Positions 8,946 through 18,111 of a stretch of 64,000 nt of DNA are shown here, one piece after another (the first letter of the stretch is position 1; every line of letters begins with the position of its first letter). The notes beneath the pieces were generated by a model. That model saw nothing but the letters and a program-made list of their open reading frames with translations, searched no databases and was not told the DNA's origin. The position numbers and the translations under genes were made by a program. The stretch comes from Mycolicibacterium sphagni. Its GTDB lineage: Bacteria; Actinomycetota; Actinomycetes; Mycobacteriales; Mycobacteriaceae. The stretch is taken from positions 310,001 to 374,000 of the forward strand of contig NZ_NOZR01000001.1 of NCBI RefSeq assembly GCF_002250655.1. Reading direction: 5' to 3'.

Positions 8946-9707
8946 ATGATCGCTGACGGCGCATCAAACGGTGCGTTCCTCGACCCGGATGCCGCCGAGC
9001 CGCTCATCACCGATGGCGCCGCACTGCGGGCCCACCGTAAGCGACGTCTGGCGTTGGCCTATCGCGTATTCGGCGCGATGGGCTGGGGCTCATTGGGAGA
9101 CGGGCACATCTCCGCCCGCGACCCGGAGCGGCTCGACTGTTTCTGGCTCGGCCGCTACGGCGTGCCGTTTCGCTTCATGACGCCCGACGATCTGGTCCTG
9201 GTCGGCCCGGACGGCTCGATCGAGGGCGGCGGACACATCAACATCGCCGCGTATTACATTCATGCCCCGCTCCACGAGGCCCGCCCCGACGTCATCGCTG
9301 CCGCGCACTGCCACACCCCCTACGGCACACCGTTTTCCGCGGCCGTCACCAAGCTGGCACCCATCTCACAGGAGGCGTGCGCGTTCTTCGACGACCACGA
9401 GATTTTCGACGACGAGGAAGTCAACATCGGCTCGACCGATGGCGGCAAGCGGATCGCGGCCGCCATCGGGGAAACCCGGGCCGCGATTCTGCGTAACCAC
9501 GGGCTTTTGACGGTGGGTGCCAGTGTCGACGCGGCGGTCGGCTATTTCTTGATGATGGAGCGCAGCGCCGAAGTTCAGGTCAAGGCGCGCGACGCCAAAC
9601 CGATCGGAGCGCAGGCCGCCCGGCGGGTGCACGACATGTTCGACGAACGTGAAGCATGGCAGGTCTTCCAGTGGGCGCAACGGACCTATGTGCCCGACGC
9701 GGGCTGA
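8946..9707 (+). CDS. Class II aldolase/adducin family protein
   Basis: A 253-residue cytosolic enzyme. Zinc-ligand histidines are visible in AAHCHTPYG and in RNHGLLTVG, and the GWGSLGDGHISARDPE stretch near the N-terminus is typical of L-fuculose-phosphate/ribulose-phosphate-type aldolases and their decarboxylase relatives. The start at 8946 is chosen because the long upstream extension is low-complexity and overlaps the divergent dehydrogenase remnant; a GTG at 8934 is an alternative. The substrate is unknown. Its neighbour, a 2-hydroxyacid dehydrogenase, suggests hydroxy-acid or sugar-acid metabolism. Confidence 0.8.
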   Translation: MIADGASNGAFLDPDAAEPLITDGAALRAHRKRRLALAYRVFGAMGWGSLGDGHISARDPERLDCFWLGRYGVPFRFMTPDDLVLVGPDGSIEGGGHINIAAYYIHAPLHEARPDVIAAAHCHTPYGTPFSAAVTKLAPISQEACAFFDDHEIFDDEEVNIGSTDGGKRIAAAIGETRAAILRNHGLLTVGASVDAAVGYFLMMERSAEVQVKARDAKPIGAQAARRVHDMFDEREAWQVFQWAQRTYVPDAG

Positions 9708-9710
9708 GCC

Positions 9711-10670
9711 TCACCCGTTGGCGACGATCAGGCTCAGCAGGTCGAACACCACCGTTGCGGCCGCGATCGAGGTGATTTCGGCGTGATCGTAGGCCGGCGC
9801 GACCTCCACGACGTCGGCGCCCACGACATTGACTCCCTTGAGCCGGCGCAGCATTCGCAGCAGTTCGCGTGAGGTGAGCCCACCGGATTCCGGCGTCCCG
9901 GTGCCGGGAGCGAAGGCGGGGTCAAGCACGTCGATGTCGATCGAGAGGTAGACCGGCAGATCGTCGACACGGCGGGCGACGACGTCGACAGCGGCCTCGA
10001 CGCCCATGACGTCGAGGTCGCCGGCCCGGATGATCCGGAATCCCATTCGGGCGTCGTCGTCCAGATCCATCCGGTCGTAGATCGGGCCCCGGATGCCGAC
10101 GTGGATCGAGTGGTCCTCGATCAACAGCCCTTCCTCGAACGCGCGCCGAAACGGCGTACCGTGCGTGACCGGCGCATTGAAGTACGTGTCCCAGGTGTCA
10201 AGGTGCGCGTCGAAGTGCACCAACGCCAGGGGGCCGTGGAACGCATGCAGGGCACGAAGATTCGGCAGTGCGACGGTGTGATCACCGCCGATCGCGACGA
10301 CCCTGCGCCCGCGGTCACCGATGATCTCGCGCATACCGGTCTCGATCTGCCGGCACGCTTCCGGGATGTCGAACGGGGTGATGGTCACATCGCCTGCGTC
10401 GACGATCTGAACCTGCTCCAACGGGGCGACGCCGAATTCGACGTGGTATCCGGGACGCAACGTGCGGGCCGCCTGGCGCACCGCCATCGGTCCGAACCGC
10501 GCGCCCGGCCGGTAGGAGGTGCCACCATCGAAAGGTAAACCCACAACGGCGATGTCGTAGTCGGACACCTCGTGAATGTCCGCGATGCGCGCGAACGTGC
10601 CTCTGCCGGCGTAGCGGGGGACCTGCGTCGACGGCGTGGCGCCGACAGGGGGCGGCGGTGCGTCGGACAT
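9711..10670 (-). CDS. Agmatinase/ureohydrolase family protein
   Basis: A 319-residue ureohydrolase. The binuclear manganese ligands are in IGGDHTVALP, HFDAHLDTWD and SIDIDVLDPAFAPGTG, all intact. The subgroup hydrolyses guanidino compounds (agmatine, guanidinobutyrate and similar) to urea plus an amine; the exact substrate is not readable. Its ATG overlaps the stop of a 24-codon ORF (TGATG), so translation is probably coupled. A TetR regulator and a solute-binding lipoprotein lie upstream on the same strand, suggesting uptake and hydrolysis of a guanidino compound or peptide. Confidence 0.85.
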   Translation of the reverse strand: MSDAPPPPVGATPSTQVPRYAGRGTFARIADIHEVSDYDIAVVGLPFDGGTSYRPGARFGPMAVRQAARTLRPGYHVEFGVAPLEQVQIVDAGDVTITPFDIPEACRQIETGMREIIGDRGRRVVAIGGDHTVALPNLRALHAFHGPLALVHFDAHLDTWDTYFNAPVTHGTPFRRAFEEGLLIEDHSIHVGIRGPIYDRMDLDDDARMGFRIIRAGDLDVMGVEAAVDVVARRVDDLPVYLSIDIDVLDPAFAPGTGTPESGGLTSRELLRMLRRLKGVNVVGADVVEVAPAYDHAEITSIAAATVVFDLLSLIVANG

Positions 10671-10744
10671 CAGTGATTGTGGTGGGGTCGTGGGCGGGGG
10701 ACGCCGAGGATGGTGATGTCCGGACCGAACAGGCTGCCTGCCAT
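10670..10744 (-). CDS. 24-codon leader ORF coupled to the agmatinase gene
   Basis: Begins with ATG at 10744, 8-9 nt after a strong GGAGG, and encodes MAGSLFGPDITILGVPRPRP followed by HHNH. Its TGA overlaps the agmatinase ATG (TGATG). The strong ribosome site belongs to this ORF and the agmatinase itself lacks one nearby, which argues that the small ORF is translated and sets up re-initiation. The peptide could be a control leader or a functional small protein; I do not recognise a family with confidence. Confidence 0.5.
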   Translation of the reverse strand: MAGSLFGPDITILGVPRPRPHHNH

Positions 10745-10767
10745 ACGTGAAGCCTCCTGAGTAGTCG

Positions 10768-11373
10768 TTACCGGGTGTCGTGCAGGGCGATGACGGCGGT
10801 GAACGCGTGCCGCAGAGTCGCTCGGATACGCCGCTTGTCCACCGGCCGCAGCGGGCGGTAGAGATTGTCGATCTCCAGGCCCGCCATCACCGCCAGGATG
10901 GTGCGGGAGTCGAGTTCGGGCTGGTGCGAACCGATCTCACGGAAGAGCCGGCTGAGCGCGGGAACCATTGCGGCATACCATGCCTCGAACAGGGGCCGAA
11001 GCCGCTCGTCCCGACTGGCCTCGGTGACCAGTTCGTAGCGGGTGATGATCGCGCCGCGCGGTGTGCTGAATCCTTCGATGATCATGTCGGCGACCAGATC
11101 CGCGAGCGCTGAAGGCGACATCGACGGTTGCAGGCCTTCGGCGGTGCGCACCACCCGGTCGATCTCGCGATCCGACAACTGGGCGAAAGCCTGGGCGATC
11201 AGATCCGACTTGTCGTCGAAGTAGTAGGTCAGGGCACCCAGCGGTATCTGGGCTTGATGGGCCACCAGGCGCATCGACAATCCGGCGAGGCCGACTCGTG
11301 CCATCACCTCGATGGCGGCGTCGATGATTTCGGTGCGCCGTGCGGCGCCTCGCGCCGTGGTGCCAGCCGTCAT
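10768..11373 (-). CDS. TetR-family transcriptional regulator
   Basis: A 201-residue regulator. The N-terminal DNA-binding domain shows IIDAAIEVMARVGLAGLSMR followed by the helix-turn-helix VAHQAQIPLGALTYYFDDKSDL. The C-terminal domain is helical with a TetR_C-like ligand pocket region. It starts 3 nt after the stop of the solute-binding lipoprotein and ends 23 nt before the leader ORF, so it is embedded in the operon. It is the natural candidate to control this operon and perhaps the divergent SDR promoter. Confidence 0.88.
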   Translation of the reverse strand: MTAGTTARGAARRTEIIDAAIEVMARVGLAGLSMRLVAHQAQIPLGALTYYFDDKSDLIAQAFAQLSDREIDRVVRTAEGLQPSMSPSALADLVADMIIEGFSTPRGAIITRYELVTEASRDERLRPLFEAWYAAMVPALSRLFREIGSHQPELDSRTILAVMAGLEIDNLYRPLRPVDKRRIRATLRHAFTAVIALHDTR

Positions 11374-11376
11374 CTG

Positions 11377-12939
11377 TCATCCCTGATGCTTCAGGGTGGA
11401 GAAGTCCGTATCCCACATCCAGGCCGGCTGGCTCTGCCAACCGGAGTAACCCTTGCGGGCGGCGACCGTGTTGTGCAGGTCGGAGATATTGATCCAGCAC
11501 AAGGAGTCCCGATAGGCCTTGGCGGCTTCGACATACAGGGCCTGCGATTTGGCGGCGTCGGGCTCGGCACTGCCCGCGTCGAGGAGCTTGTCGGCGTCCG
11601 GTACCGAGCAGCCCTGCAGGTTCACCGGCGCGTTTGTGTACTGATAGATCCGCGACCAGGTGTCAGGGTGGGCGGCGTCGGGATTGAACGAGGCCAGCAG
11701 CAGATCCGGTCGCTGGTCGGGGTTTTGGGGCAGCGCGAAGAACTGGGCCAGCGGGAAGTCGCGGATTGTCGCCCTCAGCCCCGCCTGCTGCAGGATAACC
11801 TGCATCTGGTTGGCCAGGTTCTGCAGGCTGCTGTCACCGGTGGGGTAGCCGATCATGACATCGCCGCCGCTCTTGCCGACAGCGGCCAGCTTCGACGGGT
11901 CGTAGTCGTGCTTGTCGGGCACTGCACCGTCCGGCAACATTCCGACTGGGTAGAACTGGGTGGACGGGGCGCCCTGTGCGCCGAAAACCTGTGTGGTCAA
12001 GGCGGTTTGGTCCAGAGCGGCGGACAGGGCGGCCCGCGCGTCGTGCGAGGCGAAGACTGTGGAACTCGGACTGACCATGACCTCGGCCTTGACCAACGCA
12101 TTCTCCTGGAGCACCTCGGTGTCCGGGCCGGACGCAAGGGCTTCGTAGTCGCCCTTCGACAGGCCGTGCAGCACCATGTCGAGTTGGCCGTTGCCGAGTT
12201 CGAGCCGTTGCACGGCCGAGGCGGTGATGACCGGCATCTGCACCGAGGTGATCTGCCCGGGTGTGCCCCAGTAGTTCTTGTTGGCGGCCATCGTGTAGTG
12301 ACTGGCTGGCACGGCCTCGGTCAGCTCGTAGGGGCCGGTGCCGGCGGTATGCGACGCCAGCCACGCCGAGGCGTGGTCGTTGCCGGTGGCGTGTTGGGCG
12401 ACCGCGGTCGGGCTGGTCATCAGCGGGCCGTACGGGGAGGCGAGGTAATCCAGAAAGGGTGCAACGGGTTTGGTGAGGGTGACGACGAACGTGTGCGGGT
12501 CCGGTGTCTGCATGTCCTTGAGGTCGGCCAGCATGTAGGCCGGTCCGCCCGCCATGTCGATGCGTCGCTGGAAGCTGGCCTTGGCAGCCGCCGAGTCAAA
12601 CGGCGTGCCGTCGGCGAACTTGACGCCGTCACGCAGGGTGAACGTATAGGTTAGCCCGTCGGGGGAGACGTCCCACTTGGTTGCGAGCAGCGGTGCGATC
12701 TTCGTCGACCCCGGGGCGTACTGGAGCAGCCCCTGGTAGGTCGAGGTCATGATCAGCAGACCCTCGGGCTGGTAGAACGTGTCGGGATCCAGTGGCGGTG
12801 GGTCGGACATCAGCGGAGTGCGCACGGTCGACGAGGCTGCGGCATTGTCGCTGGGGCTGTTGGTCTTTCCCGAACAGGCCGTGCCGCCCAGCAGTAGTGC
12901 CGCGATCGCCAGGGGCGCGATTCCCGACGTGATCTTCAT
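11377..12939 (-). CDS. Extracellular solute-binding lipoprotein, family 5 (peptide/nickel type)
   Basis: About 520 residues. Starting at MKITSG (12939) gives a signal sequence ending in the lipobox LGGTAC, so it is a lipid-anchored protein outside the membrane. The body (TKWDVSPDGLTYTFTLRDGV, ADGTPFDSAAAKASFQRRID) is the family-5 periplasmic-binding fold of DppA/OppA-type importers. No permease or ATPase genes lie nearby, so it is an orphan binding protein or works with a distant transporter. It is the first gene of the leftward operon with TetR and agmatinase. Confidence 0.88.
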   Translation of the reverse strand: MKITSGIAPLAIAALLLGGTACSGKTNSPSDNAAASSTVRTPLMSDPPPLDPDTFYQPEGLLIMTSTYQGLLQYAPGSTKIAPLLATKWDVSPDGLTYTFTLRDGVKFADGTPFDSAAAKASFQRRIDMAGGPAYMLADLKDMQTPDPHTFVVTLTKPVAPFLDYLASPYGPLMTSPTAVAQHATGNDHASAWLASHTAGTGPYELTEAVPASHYTMAANKNYWGTPGQITSVQMPVITASAVQRLELGNGQLDMVLHGLSKGDYEALASGPDTEVLQENALVKAEVMVSPSSTVFASHDARAALSAALDQTALTTQVFGAQGAPSTQFYPVGMLPDGAVPDKHDYDPSKLAAVGKSGGDVMIGYPTGDSSLQNLANQMQVILQQAGLRATIRDFPLAQFFALPQNPDQRPDLLLASFNPDAAHPDTWSRIYQYTNAPVNLQGCSVPDADKLLDAGSAEPDAAKSQALYVEAAKAYRDSLCWINISDLHNTVAARKGYSGWQSQPAWMWDTDFSTLKHQG

Positions 12940-12992
12940 CGGCCCAGTTTCGGGTGGGCTGATTTCCACTGTGTGACATGACGGTTACCGCC

Positions 12993-13018
12993 TTGTACGA
13001 ACGTCCAAGAGTTGTACG
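12993..13018. promoter_or_regulatory. Direct repeats of TTGTACG in divergent promoter region
   Basis: TTGTACG occurs at 12993 and 13012, 19 bp apart, in the 151-bp spacer between the divergent binding-protein and SDR genes. Each repeat contains the self-complementary GTAC. The spacing places the copies close to the same DNA face, as expected for a dimeric regulator such as the TetR protein encoded at 10768. No experimental support is available from sequence alone. Confidence 0.3.
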
Positions 13019-13090
13019 TTTGACCTAGAAATGCCGGCGGCGGCGCTCTACTCTCGCGACGACAGCTGAAATTCGAAGGGAGCAAGCACA

Positions 13091-13885
13091 ATGCCTGCTA
13101 CACCACGGGCGTTCGACCTCACCGGTCAGGTGGCTCTCGTCACCGGTTCGAGCAGCGAGCTCGGCATAGGCTTCGCCTCGGCGCGGCTGCTCGGCCAACT
13201 GGGTGCGGCGGTGATGGTGACCGGCACCACCGACCGGGTTCACCAGCGGGCCGAGGAGCTCGCCGCTGAAGGTATTCGGGCCGAAGCGCAGATCGCCGAC
13301 CTGTTCGATTCCGATGCGGCCCGCGGTCTGGTCCAGGCCACCGAGGCGGCGTTCGGCAAGCTCGACATCGTAGTGAACAACGCCGGCCTGGCATCGGTGC
13401 ACAGCCCCGAAGAGCCCAACCCGCTGATGGTGATGACCGACGAAGAGTGGTCACTTGCATTGCGGCGCAACCTCGACAGTGCGTTCTTTGTCACTCGGGC
13501 GGCACTGCCGGGCATGGTCGATCGGGAATACGGCCGCGTGGTCAACGTGGGGTCGACCGCCGGTGTCCTGACCGCCTACACCGGAGACGTCGGATACCAC
13601 ACCGCCAAGGCCGCGATGTTGGGGATGACCCGGTCGATGGCCGTCGACTACGCGAAGACCGGCATCACCGCCAATCTCGTACTGCCGGGCTGGATTGCGA
13701 CGGCGGCCCAGTTGCCCTCGGAAGTCGCCGCAGGCAATGCCACGCCGGTCGGGCGGTCGGCCACCGCGGACGAGGTGGCGACCGGCGTCGCCTACCTGGC
13801 CACCCCGGGCGCCTCCTACGTCACCGGGACGACGCTGATCATCGACGGCGGCAACGCGATCTGCGGAGCCACCGTGGCGGCCTAG
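13091..13885 (+). CDS. Short-chain dehydrogenase/reductase
   Basis: A 264-residue SDR with a good ribosome site (GGGAG 9 nt before ATG). The cofactor loop reads TGSSSELGIG, slightly longer than the usual TGxxxGIG. NNAG, the serine in VGSTAG, and the catalytic pair YHTAK are present, and the C-terminus has the GTTLIIDGGNA pattern. It is a cytosolic NAD(P)-dependent oxidoreductase of unknown substrate. It is transcribed away from the agmatinase/TetR operon and may share its promoter region and regulator. It converges with prrB, overlapping by 4 nt. Confidence 0.85.
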   Translation: MPATPRAFDLTGQVALVTGSSSELGIGFASARLLGQLGAAVMVTGTTDRVHQRAEELAAEGIRAEAQIADLFDSDAARGLVQATEAAFGKLDIVVNNAGLASVHSPEEPNPLMVMTDEEWSLALRRNLDSAFFVTRAALPGMVDREYGRVVNVGSTAGVLTAYTGDVGYHTAKAAMLGMTRSMAVDYAKTGITANLVLPGWIATAAQLPSEVAAGNATPVGRSATADEVATGVAYLATPGASYVTGTTLIIDGGNAICGATVAA

Positions 13886-15219
13886 TGCGGTGCAGGCAAC
13901 CGCAGTATCAGTCGCGCACCGCCGAGCGGACTGTCCTCCAGTGAGGCGGTGCCACCGTGCAGTTCGGCCTGCTGGGCCACCAGCGCCAGGCCCAGGCCAG
14001 AACCAGAGTGCGACGCCGTTGACCCGCGGGCGAAGCGGTCGAACACCGCCGAGCGCTCTGCCTCCGGCACGCCGGTGCCGTTGTCGTCGACCGCGATCTG
14101 GACACCCTCGCGCGAGCTGACCGCCGACAGCTGAACCCGGGTGGCGCCACCGTGTTTGACGGCGTTGGCGATCGCGTTGTCCACAGCCAGCCGAAGACCG
14201 GCAGGCAGCCCGATGATGATGCAAGTGGGCGACGGCACCAGCGACACCTCGAGGTCGGCGAAGACCCGCATCGCGTCGTGCGCGGCGCGGTCGAGTAGCT
14301 CGGTGATGTCGACGGGAACGTGGTCGGCCTCTGTCGAAAGTTCGCCCTGGGCAAGGCGTTCCAGTGCACCCAGGGTGGCTTCGATGCGGTCCTGGGTGCG
14401 CGCGACGTCGCCGAGCAATTCCTTGCGCTGTTCGTCGGTCACGTCCAGAGTGGTCAGCACCTCGAGGTTGGTGCGCATCGCGGTCAGCGGGGTGCGCAGT
14501 TCATGAGCCGACACCGCGGCGAAGTCGCGCGCCGAGGCCAGCGCCGCCTGGGTGCGGTCCTGTTCGGTCCAGATCCGTTCCAGCAGACCCTTGATCGCCT
14601 CGCCGATCTCGACCGCCTCGGTGGCGCCACCGATCTCGACGTCGGGCGCCTTGTCGCCGGCCTCGATCTGCCGGGTCTGGGCGGCCAGTCGCCGAAATGG
14701 CCGCACCGCGAACGTGGCCAGTGCCCAGCCGAGCAGGGCGGCCGCGCAGATGGCGAACACGCAGATGACCAGCACTCGGCGGTGCAGGTTGTTGGTATCG
14801 GCGATGGTGTCGTCATAGGTCGCGCCGACCTCCAGCGTGGTGGCCTCCGGGTAGGCGAGTTCCACCGTACGCACCCGATAGCGGACTCCGTCGACCTCGG
14901 TGGTCGCGTAGTCGGAGTCGAGTCTGGGCAACACGACCGTGGAATTGGACCGGACCTGGTCGCCGCGGCGGACGGTGATCACCACGTCCTGATCGTTGGG
15001 CGACGGCGGGATCTGGTCGAGACCGCGCGGGACGAACGGAACCGCGAAGCCCGCGGCCTCATCCAGTCGCCGGTCCAGACGTTCCAGGCGGTCGTTGGTG
15101 ATGCCGATCCAGACGATGGTGCCGACGATCGTCACCACGATCGCCGCGCCGATCGCCGTCGCGAATGCCACTCGAGTACGCAGTGACGGGGTGCGGCGGA
15201 AGATCCGCGGGAGCGTCAC
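13882..15219 (-). CDS. prrB: Sensor histidine kinase PrrB
   Basis: 445 residues from the GTG at 15219, 7 nt after the prrA stop. The order is an N-terminal membrane helix (ATAIGAAIVVTIVGTIVWIG), an extracytoplasmic sensor domain of about 120 residues, a second helix, HAMP linker, HisKA domain with phospho-acceptor histidine in SAHELRTPLTAM, and ATPase domain with N-box DNAIANAVKHG and DDNGTGVP/GSGLGLAL. It agrees closely with recalled M. tuberculosis PrrB (Rv0902c, 446 residues). With PrrA it forms a system essential in M. tuberculosis and implicated in nitrogen, hypoxia and early intracellular adaptation. Confidence 0.95.
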   Translation of the reverse strand: MTLPRIFRRTPSLRTRVAFATAIGAAIVVTIVGTIVWIGITNDRLERLDRRLDEAAGFAVPFVPRGLDQIPPSPNDQDVVITVRRGDQVRSNSTVVLPRLDSDYATTEVDGVRYRVRTVELAYPEATTLEVGATYDDTIADTNNLHRRVLVICVFAICAAALLGWALATFAVRPFRRLAAQTRQIEAGDKAPDVEIGGATEAVEIGEAIKGLLERIWTEQDRTQAALASARDFAAVSAHELRTPLTAMRTNLEVLTTLDVTDEQRKELLGDVARTQDRIEATLGALERLAQGELSTEADHVPVDITELLDRAAHDAMRVFADLEVSLVPSPTCIIIGLPAGLRLAVDNAIANAVKHGGATRVQLSAVSSREGVQIAVDDNGTGVPEAERSAVFDRFARGSTASHSGSGLGLALVAQQAELHGGTASLEDSPLGGARLILRLPAPH

Positions 15220-15226
15220 GACCCGA

Positions 15227-15928
15227 TCACTGGGTGCGCAACACGAAACCCACGCCGCGCACCGTGTGCAGCAGTCGGGGCGCGCCGCCGGCCTCGAGCT
15301 TGCGGCGCAGGTAACCGATGAAGACATCGACGACGTTGGTATCGGCGGCGAAGTCGTAGCCCCACACCAACTCGAGTAGCTGGGCGCGGCTCAGCACCGC
15401 CGTCTTGTGCTCGGCGAGCACCGCGAGCAGATCGAACTCACGTTTGGTGAGGTCGACGTCGACACCGTTGACCCTGGCCCGCCGCCCGGGGATGTCGACC
15501 TCGAGCGGACCGACCTGGATGGTCTCCGAGGAGAACGTGGCCGTCGCGCCACGCCGACGCAGCAGTGCCTTGACCCGGGCCACCAGCTCGGCCAGCACGA
15601 ACGGTTTGACCAGGTAATCGTCGGCCCCGGCCTCCAGGCCGGCGACCCGGTCGTCGACGGAGCTACGGGCCGAGAGCACACAGACCGGCACGTCGTTGTC
15701 CATCGCGCGCAGCGCGGTGACCACGCTGACGCCGTCCAGCACCGGCATGTTGATGTCGAGCACGATCGCGTCGGGTCTGGTTTCAGTGGCCGAGCGCAGG
15801 GCTTCGGCGCCGTCGACGGCGGTGGCCACCTCGAATCCGGAGAGCCGCAGCCCGCGCTCCAGCGATGCGAGCACGTCGGGATCGTCATCGACCACCAGTA
15901 CTCGGGGTGCGGCCGAACTACTGTCCAT
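15227..15928 (-). CDS. prrA: Response regulator PrrA (OmpR family)
   Basis: 233 residues. The receiver domain has the acidic pair in [10 protein letters not shown], the phospho-acceptor aspartate in [11 protein letters not shown] and the lysine in LVKPFV. The C-terminal OmpR winged helix has [16 protein letters not shown] and [15 protein letters not shown]. It is nearly identical to recalled M. tuberculosis PrrA (Rv0903c). The start at 15928 is the first codon giving the family N-terminus; the longer frame is an artefact. It is transcribed first, with prrB following. Confidence 0.96.
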   Translation of the reverse strand: MDSSSAAPRVLVVDDDPDVLASLERGLRLSGFEVATAVDGAEALRSATETRPDAIVLDINMPVLDGVSVVTALRAMDNDVPVCVLSARSSVDDRVAGLEAGADDYLVKPFVLAELVARVKALLRRRGATATFSSETIQVGPLEVDIPGRRARVNGVDVDLTKREFDLLAVLAEHKTAVLSRAQLLELVWGYDFAADTNVVDVFIGYLRRKLEAGGAPRLLHTVRGVGFVLRTQ

Positions 15929-16125
15929 GGGCCTTATCTTGCCTGATCGATGCCCGTACCAGTGGGAGGCCGCCGCGACACGGCGACATCCGGGGGAAGG
16001 GTTTGACCTCAATCATTGTTCAGGTTTTAGCGTTGGGATGTTGCGACCGATAACCGATTGCCGTGCGTGCGATCATCGAACGTGGGGGTCTTGTCGGACT
16101 GGCCGCATAGGTTCAGCGGTGGTCG

Positions 16126-18111
16126 ATGACGAAGGAAATGGTTGACGCGGTGGATGTGATGACTTCCGAACCGGGCGGGGCGCGCTCGGATCCGGCCATC
16201 GCCGCGCCCCGGCCATCGCCCGGAGCCGCCTCCGATCTGTTCCGGTTGCTGCCCTACTTGATGCCGTACAGGGCCCGCTGGATCGCGATGGTGACCGTCG
16301 CGGTCACCAGCCTGGTTGCCACCGTCGCCATCCCGCTGATGACCAAGGCCGTGATCGACGGCCCGGTCCGTCATCACGACCAGCGCGGGCTGTGGGTCGT
16401 GGGTGCCGCGGCCATGGCGGTTGGCATCACCGAGGCGGTGCTGTGGTTCATCCGGCGCTGGCTGGTCGCCCGCGCCACGATGGGCGTGGAGGCCGACATC
16501 CGCAAGGATCTCTACGCCCGGCTGCAGATCCTGCCGATGTCGTTCCACGGCCGCTGGCAATCGGGCCAGCTGTTGTCGCGAATCATGAACGATCTCAGCG
16601 TTATTCGGCGGCTGCTGTCGTTCGGGTTGGTTTTCCTGATCCTCAACGTCCTGCAGATCACCGTCGTCACGATCATTTTGCTGGCGATGTACTGGCCACT
16701 CGGGGTGGTGGTCCTGGTGTCGATCGCGCCGATCACCATCACCGTGCTGCACTTCGAACGCGCCTTCACCCGGCTGTCCCGCCAGGCCCAGGACCAGGCC
16801 GGCCACGTCGCCACACATGTCGAGGAGTCGGCCCTGGGACTGCGGGCGGTGAAATCCTTCGGCCGCGAAGACTACGTCTACGACCGCTTCGACGAGCAGG
16901 CCAGCATGCTCTACGACACGCAGGTCCAGAAGGTCGCGGTGTCGGCGAAATTCTGGACCCTGCTCGAGGTGATCCCCAACCTCACGCTGATCGTCGTGCT
17001 GGGCTTCGGCGCCTACGCGGCCGGGCACGGCCTGGTCACCCTGGGCACCCTGGTCGCGTTCATCACGATGATGCTGTCGCTGGTCTGGCCGATCGCCTCG
17101 CTGGGCTTCCTTCTGTCGATGACGCAGGAGTCGATGACGGCGGCCAACCGGATCGCCGAGATCTTCGACGCACCCCGCGAGATCACCGACGGCGCGGATG
17201 GGATCGCGCCGCGGCGCGGCCGGCTGGAACTGGTCGACGTGGGCTTCCGCTTTCCTGCGTCGGACAATTCGCACACTGAGGCCTGGGCCGTACGGCATGT
17301 CGATGTCACCGTGGAGCCGGGGGAGACGCTGGCGCTGGTGGGTGCCACCGGTTCGGGGAAGTCGGTGTTGGCCTCTCTGCTGCCGCGGCTGTACGACGTC
17401 ACCGAAGGCGCGATCCGCATCGACGGCACCGATATCCGGGAGCTATCCCTGGACGCGCTGCGCGAGACCGTCGCCACCGCCTTCGAGGACCCGACGCTGT
17501 TCTCCATGTCCGTGGCCGAGAACCTGCGGCTTGGCCGTCCCGACGCAAGCGATGAAGACCTGGGTAGGGCCGTCGAGATCGCCGCTGCGCAGTTCGTCTA
17601 CGACTTGCCGTTCGGCCTTCAGACCCGCATCGGTGAGCAGGGCATGAGCTTGTCCGGCGGTCAGCGGCAACGGCTTTCGCTGGCCCGCGCCATCCTGGCC
17701 GCACCGCGGATCCTGGTGCTCGACGACACCCTGTCGGCACTCGACGTGCACACCGAGGCTGAGGTGACCGAGGCGCTGCGCCGAGTGCTGGGCGGGGTCA
17801 CGGCTGTGGTGGTGGCACATCGTGCCTCGACGGTGCTGCTGGCCGACAAGGTCGCACTTCTCGACACGGTCGACGGCGCGGGCACTATCACCCACATCGG
17901 CACGCACGCCGAACTGCTGGCCACCGTGCCGCGCTACCGCTTCCTGCTGGCCGCCGACGACGAACTCGACGACGGCTGCGAACCTCGGGTCGAGTGGGAG
18001 GACGACGACGAGCGTCAGCGGCTGGACCGCGCCTACGAGGAGGCCTGCGAGGAGCGTGGTGCCGTCCGCCGCACCGACGATTACGCGGCGTCGGAAGGCA
18101 GGCGGCGATGA
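16126..18111 (+). CDS. ABC exporter half-transporter, degenerate-site subunit
   Basis: About 661 residues; starts at 16126 or the ATG at 16138. The N-terminal half has about six membrane helices (ABC exporter type 1), followed by an ATPase domain with Walker A GATGSGKS and a canonical signature LSGGQRQR. Walker B is ILVLDDTLSALD, where the catalytic glutamate is replaced by aspartate. A charged C-terminal tail of about 50 residues follows. The partner gene starts within its stop codon (ATGA). Together they form a heterodimeric exporter like BmrCD or TM287/288; the substrate is unknown. Confidence 0.9.
   Translation: MTKEMVDAVDVMTSEPGGARSDPAIAAPRPSPGAASDLFRLLPYLMPYRARWIAMVTVAVTSLVATVAIPLMTKAVIDGPVRHHDQRGLWVVGAAAMAVGITEAVLWFIRRWLVARATMGVEADIRKDLYARLQILPMSFHGRWQSGQLLSRIMNDLSVIRRLLSFGLVFLILNVLQITVVTIILLAMYWPLGVVVLVSIAPITITVLHFERAFTRLSRQAQDQAGHVATHVEESALGLRAVKSFGREDYVYDRFDEQASMLYDTQVQKVAVSAKFWTLLEVIPNLTLIVVLGFGAYAAGHGLVTLGTLVAFITMMLSLVWPIASLGFLLSMTQESMTAANRIAEIFDAPREITDGADGIAPRRGRLELVDVGFRFPASDNSHTEAWAVRHVDVTVEPGETLALVGATGSGKSVLASLLPRLYDVTEGAIRIDGTDIRELSLDALRETVATAFEDPTLFSMSVAENLRLGRPDASDEDLGRAVEIAAAQFVYDLPFGLQTRIGEQGMSLSGGQRQRLSLARAILAAPRILVLDDTLSALDVHTEAEVTEALRRVLGGVTAVVVAHRASTVLLADKVALLDTVDGAGTITHIGTHAELLATVPRYRFLLAADDELDDGCEPRVEWEDDDERQRLDRAYEEACEERGAVRRTDDYAASEGRRR

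Noticed and set aside
13091..13160. The unusual TGSSSELGIG cofactor loop as a sign of a broken SDR
   Set aside because: Catalytic Ser, Tyr and Lys and the NNAG turn are intact and the frame is uninterrupted, so a variant loop is more likely than inactivation.
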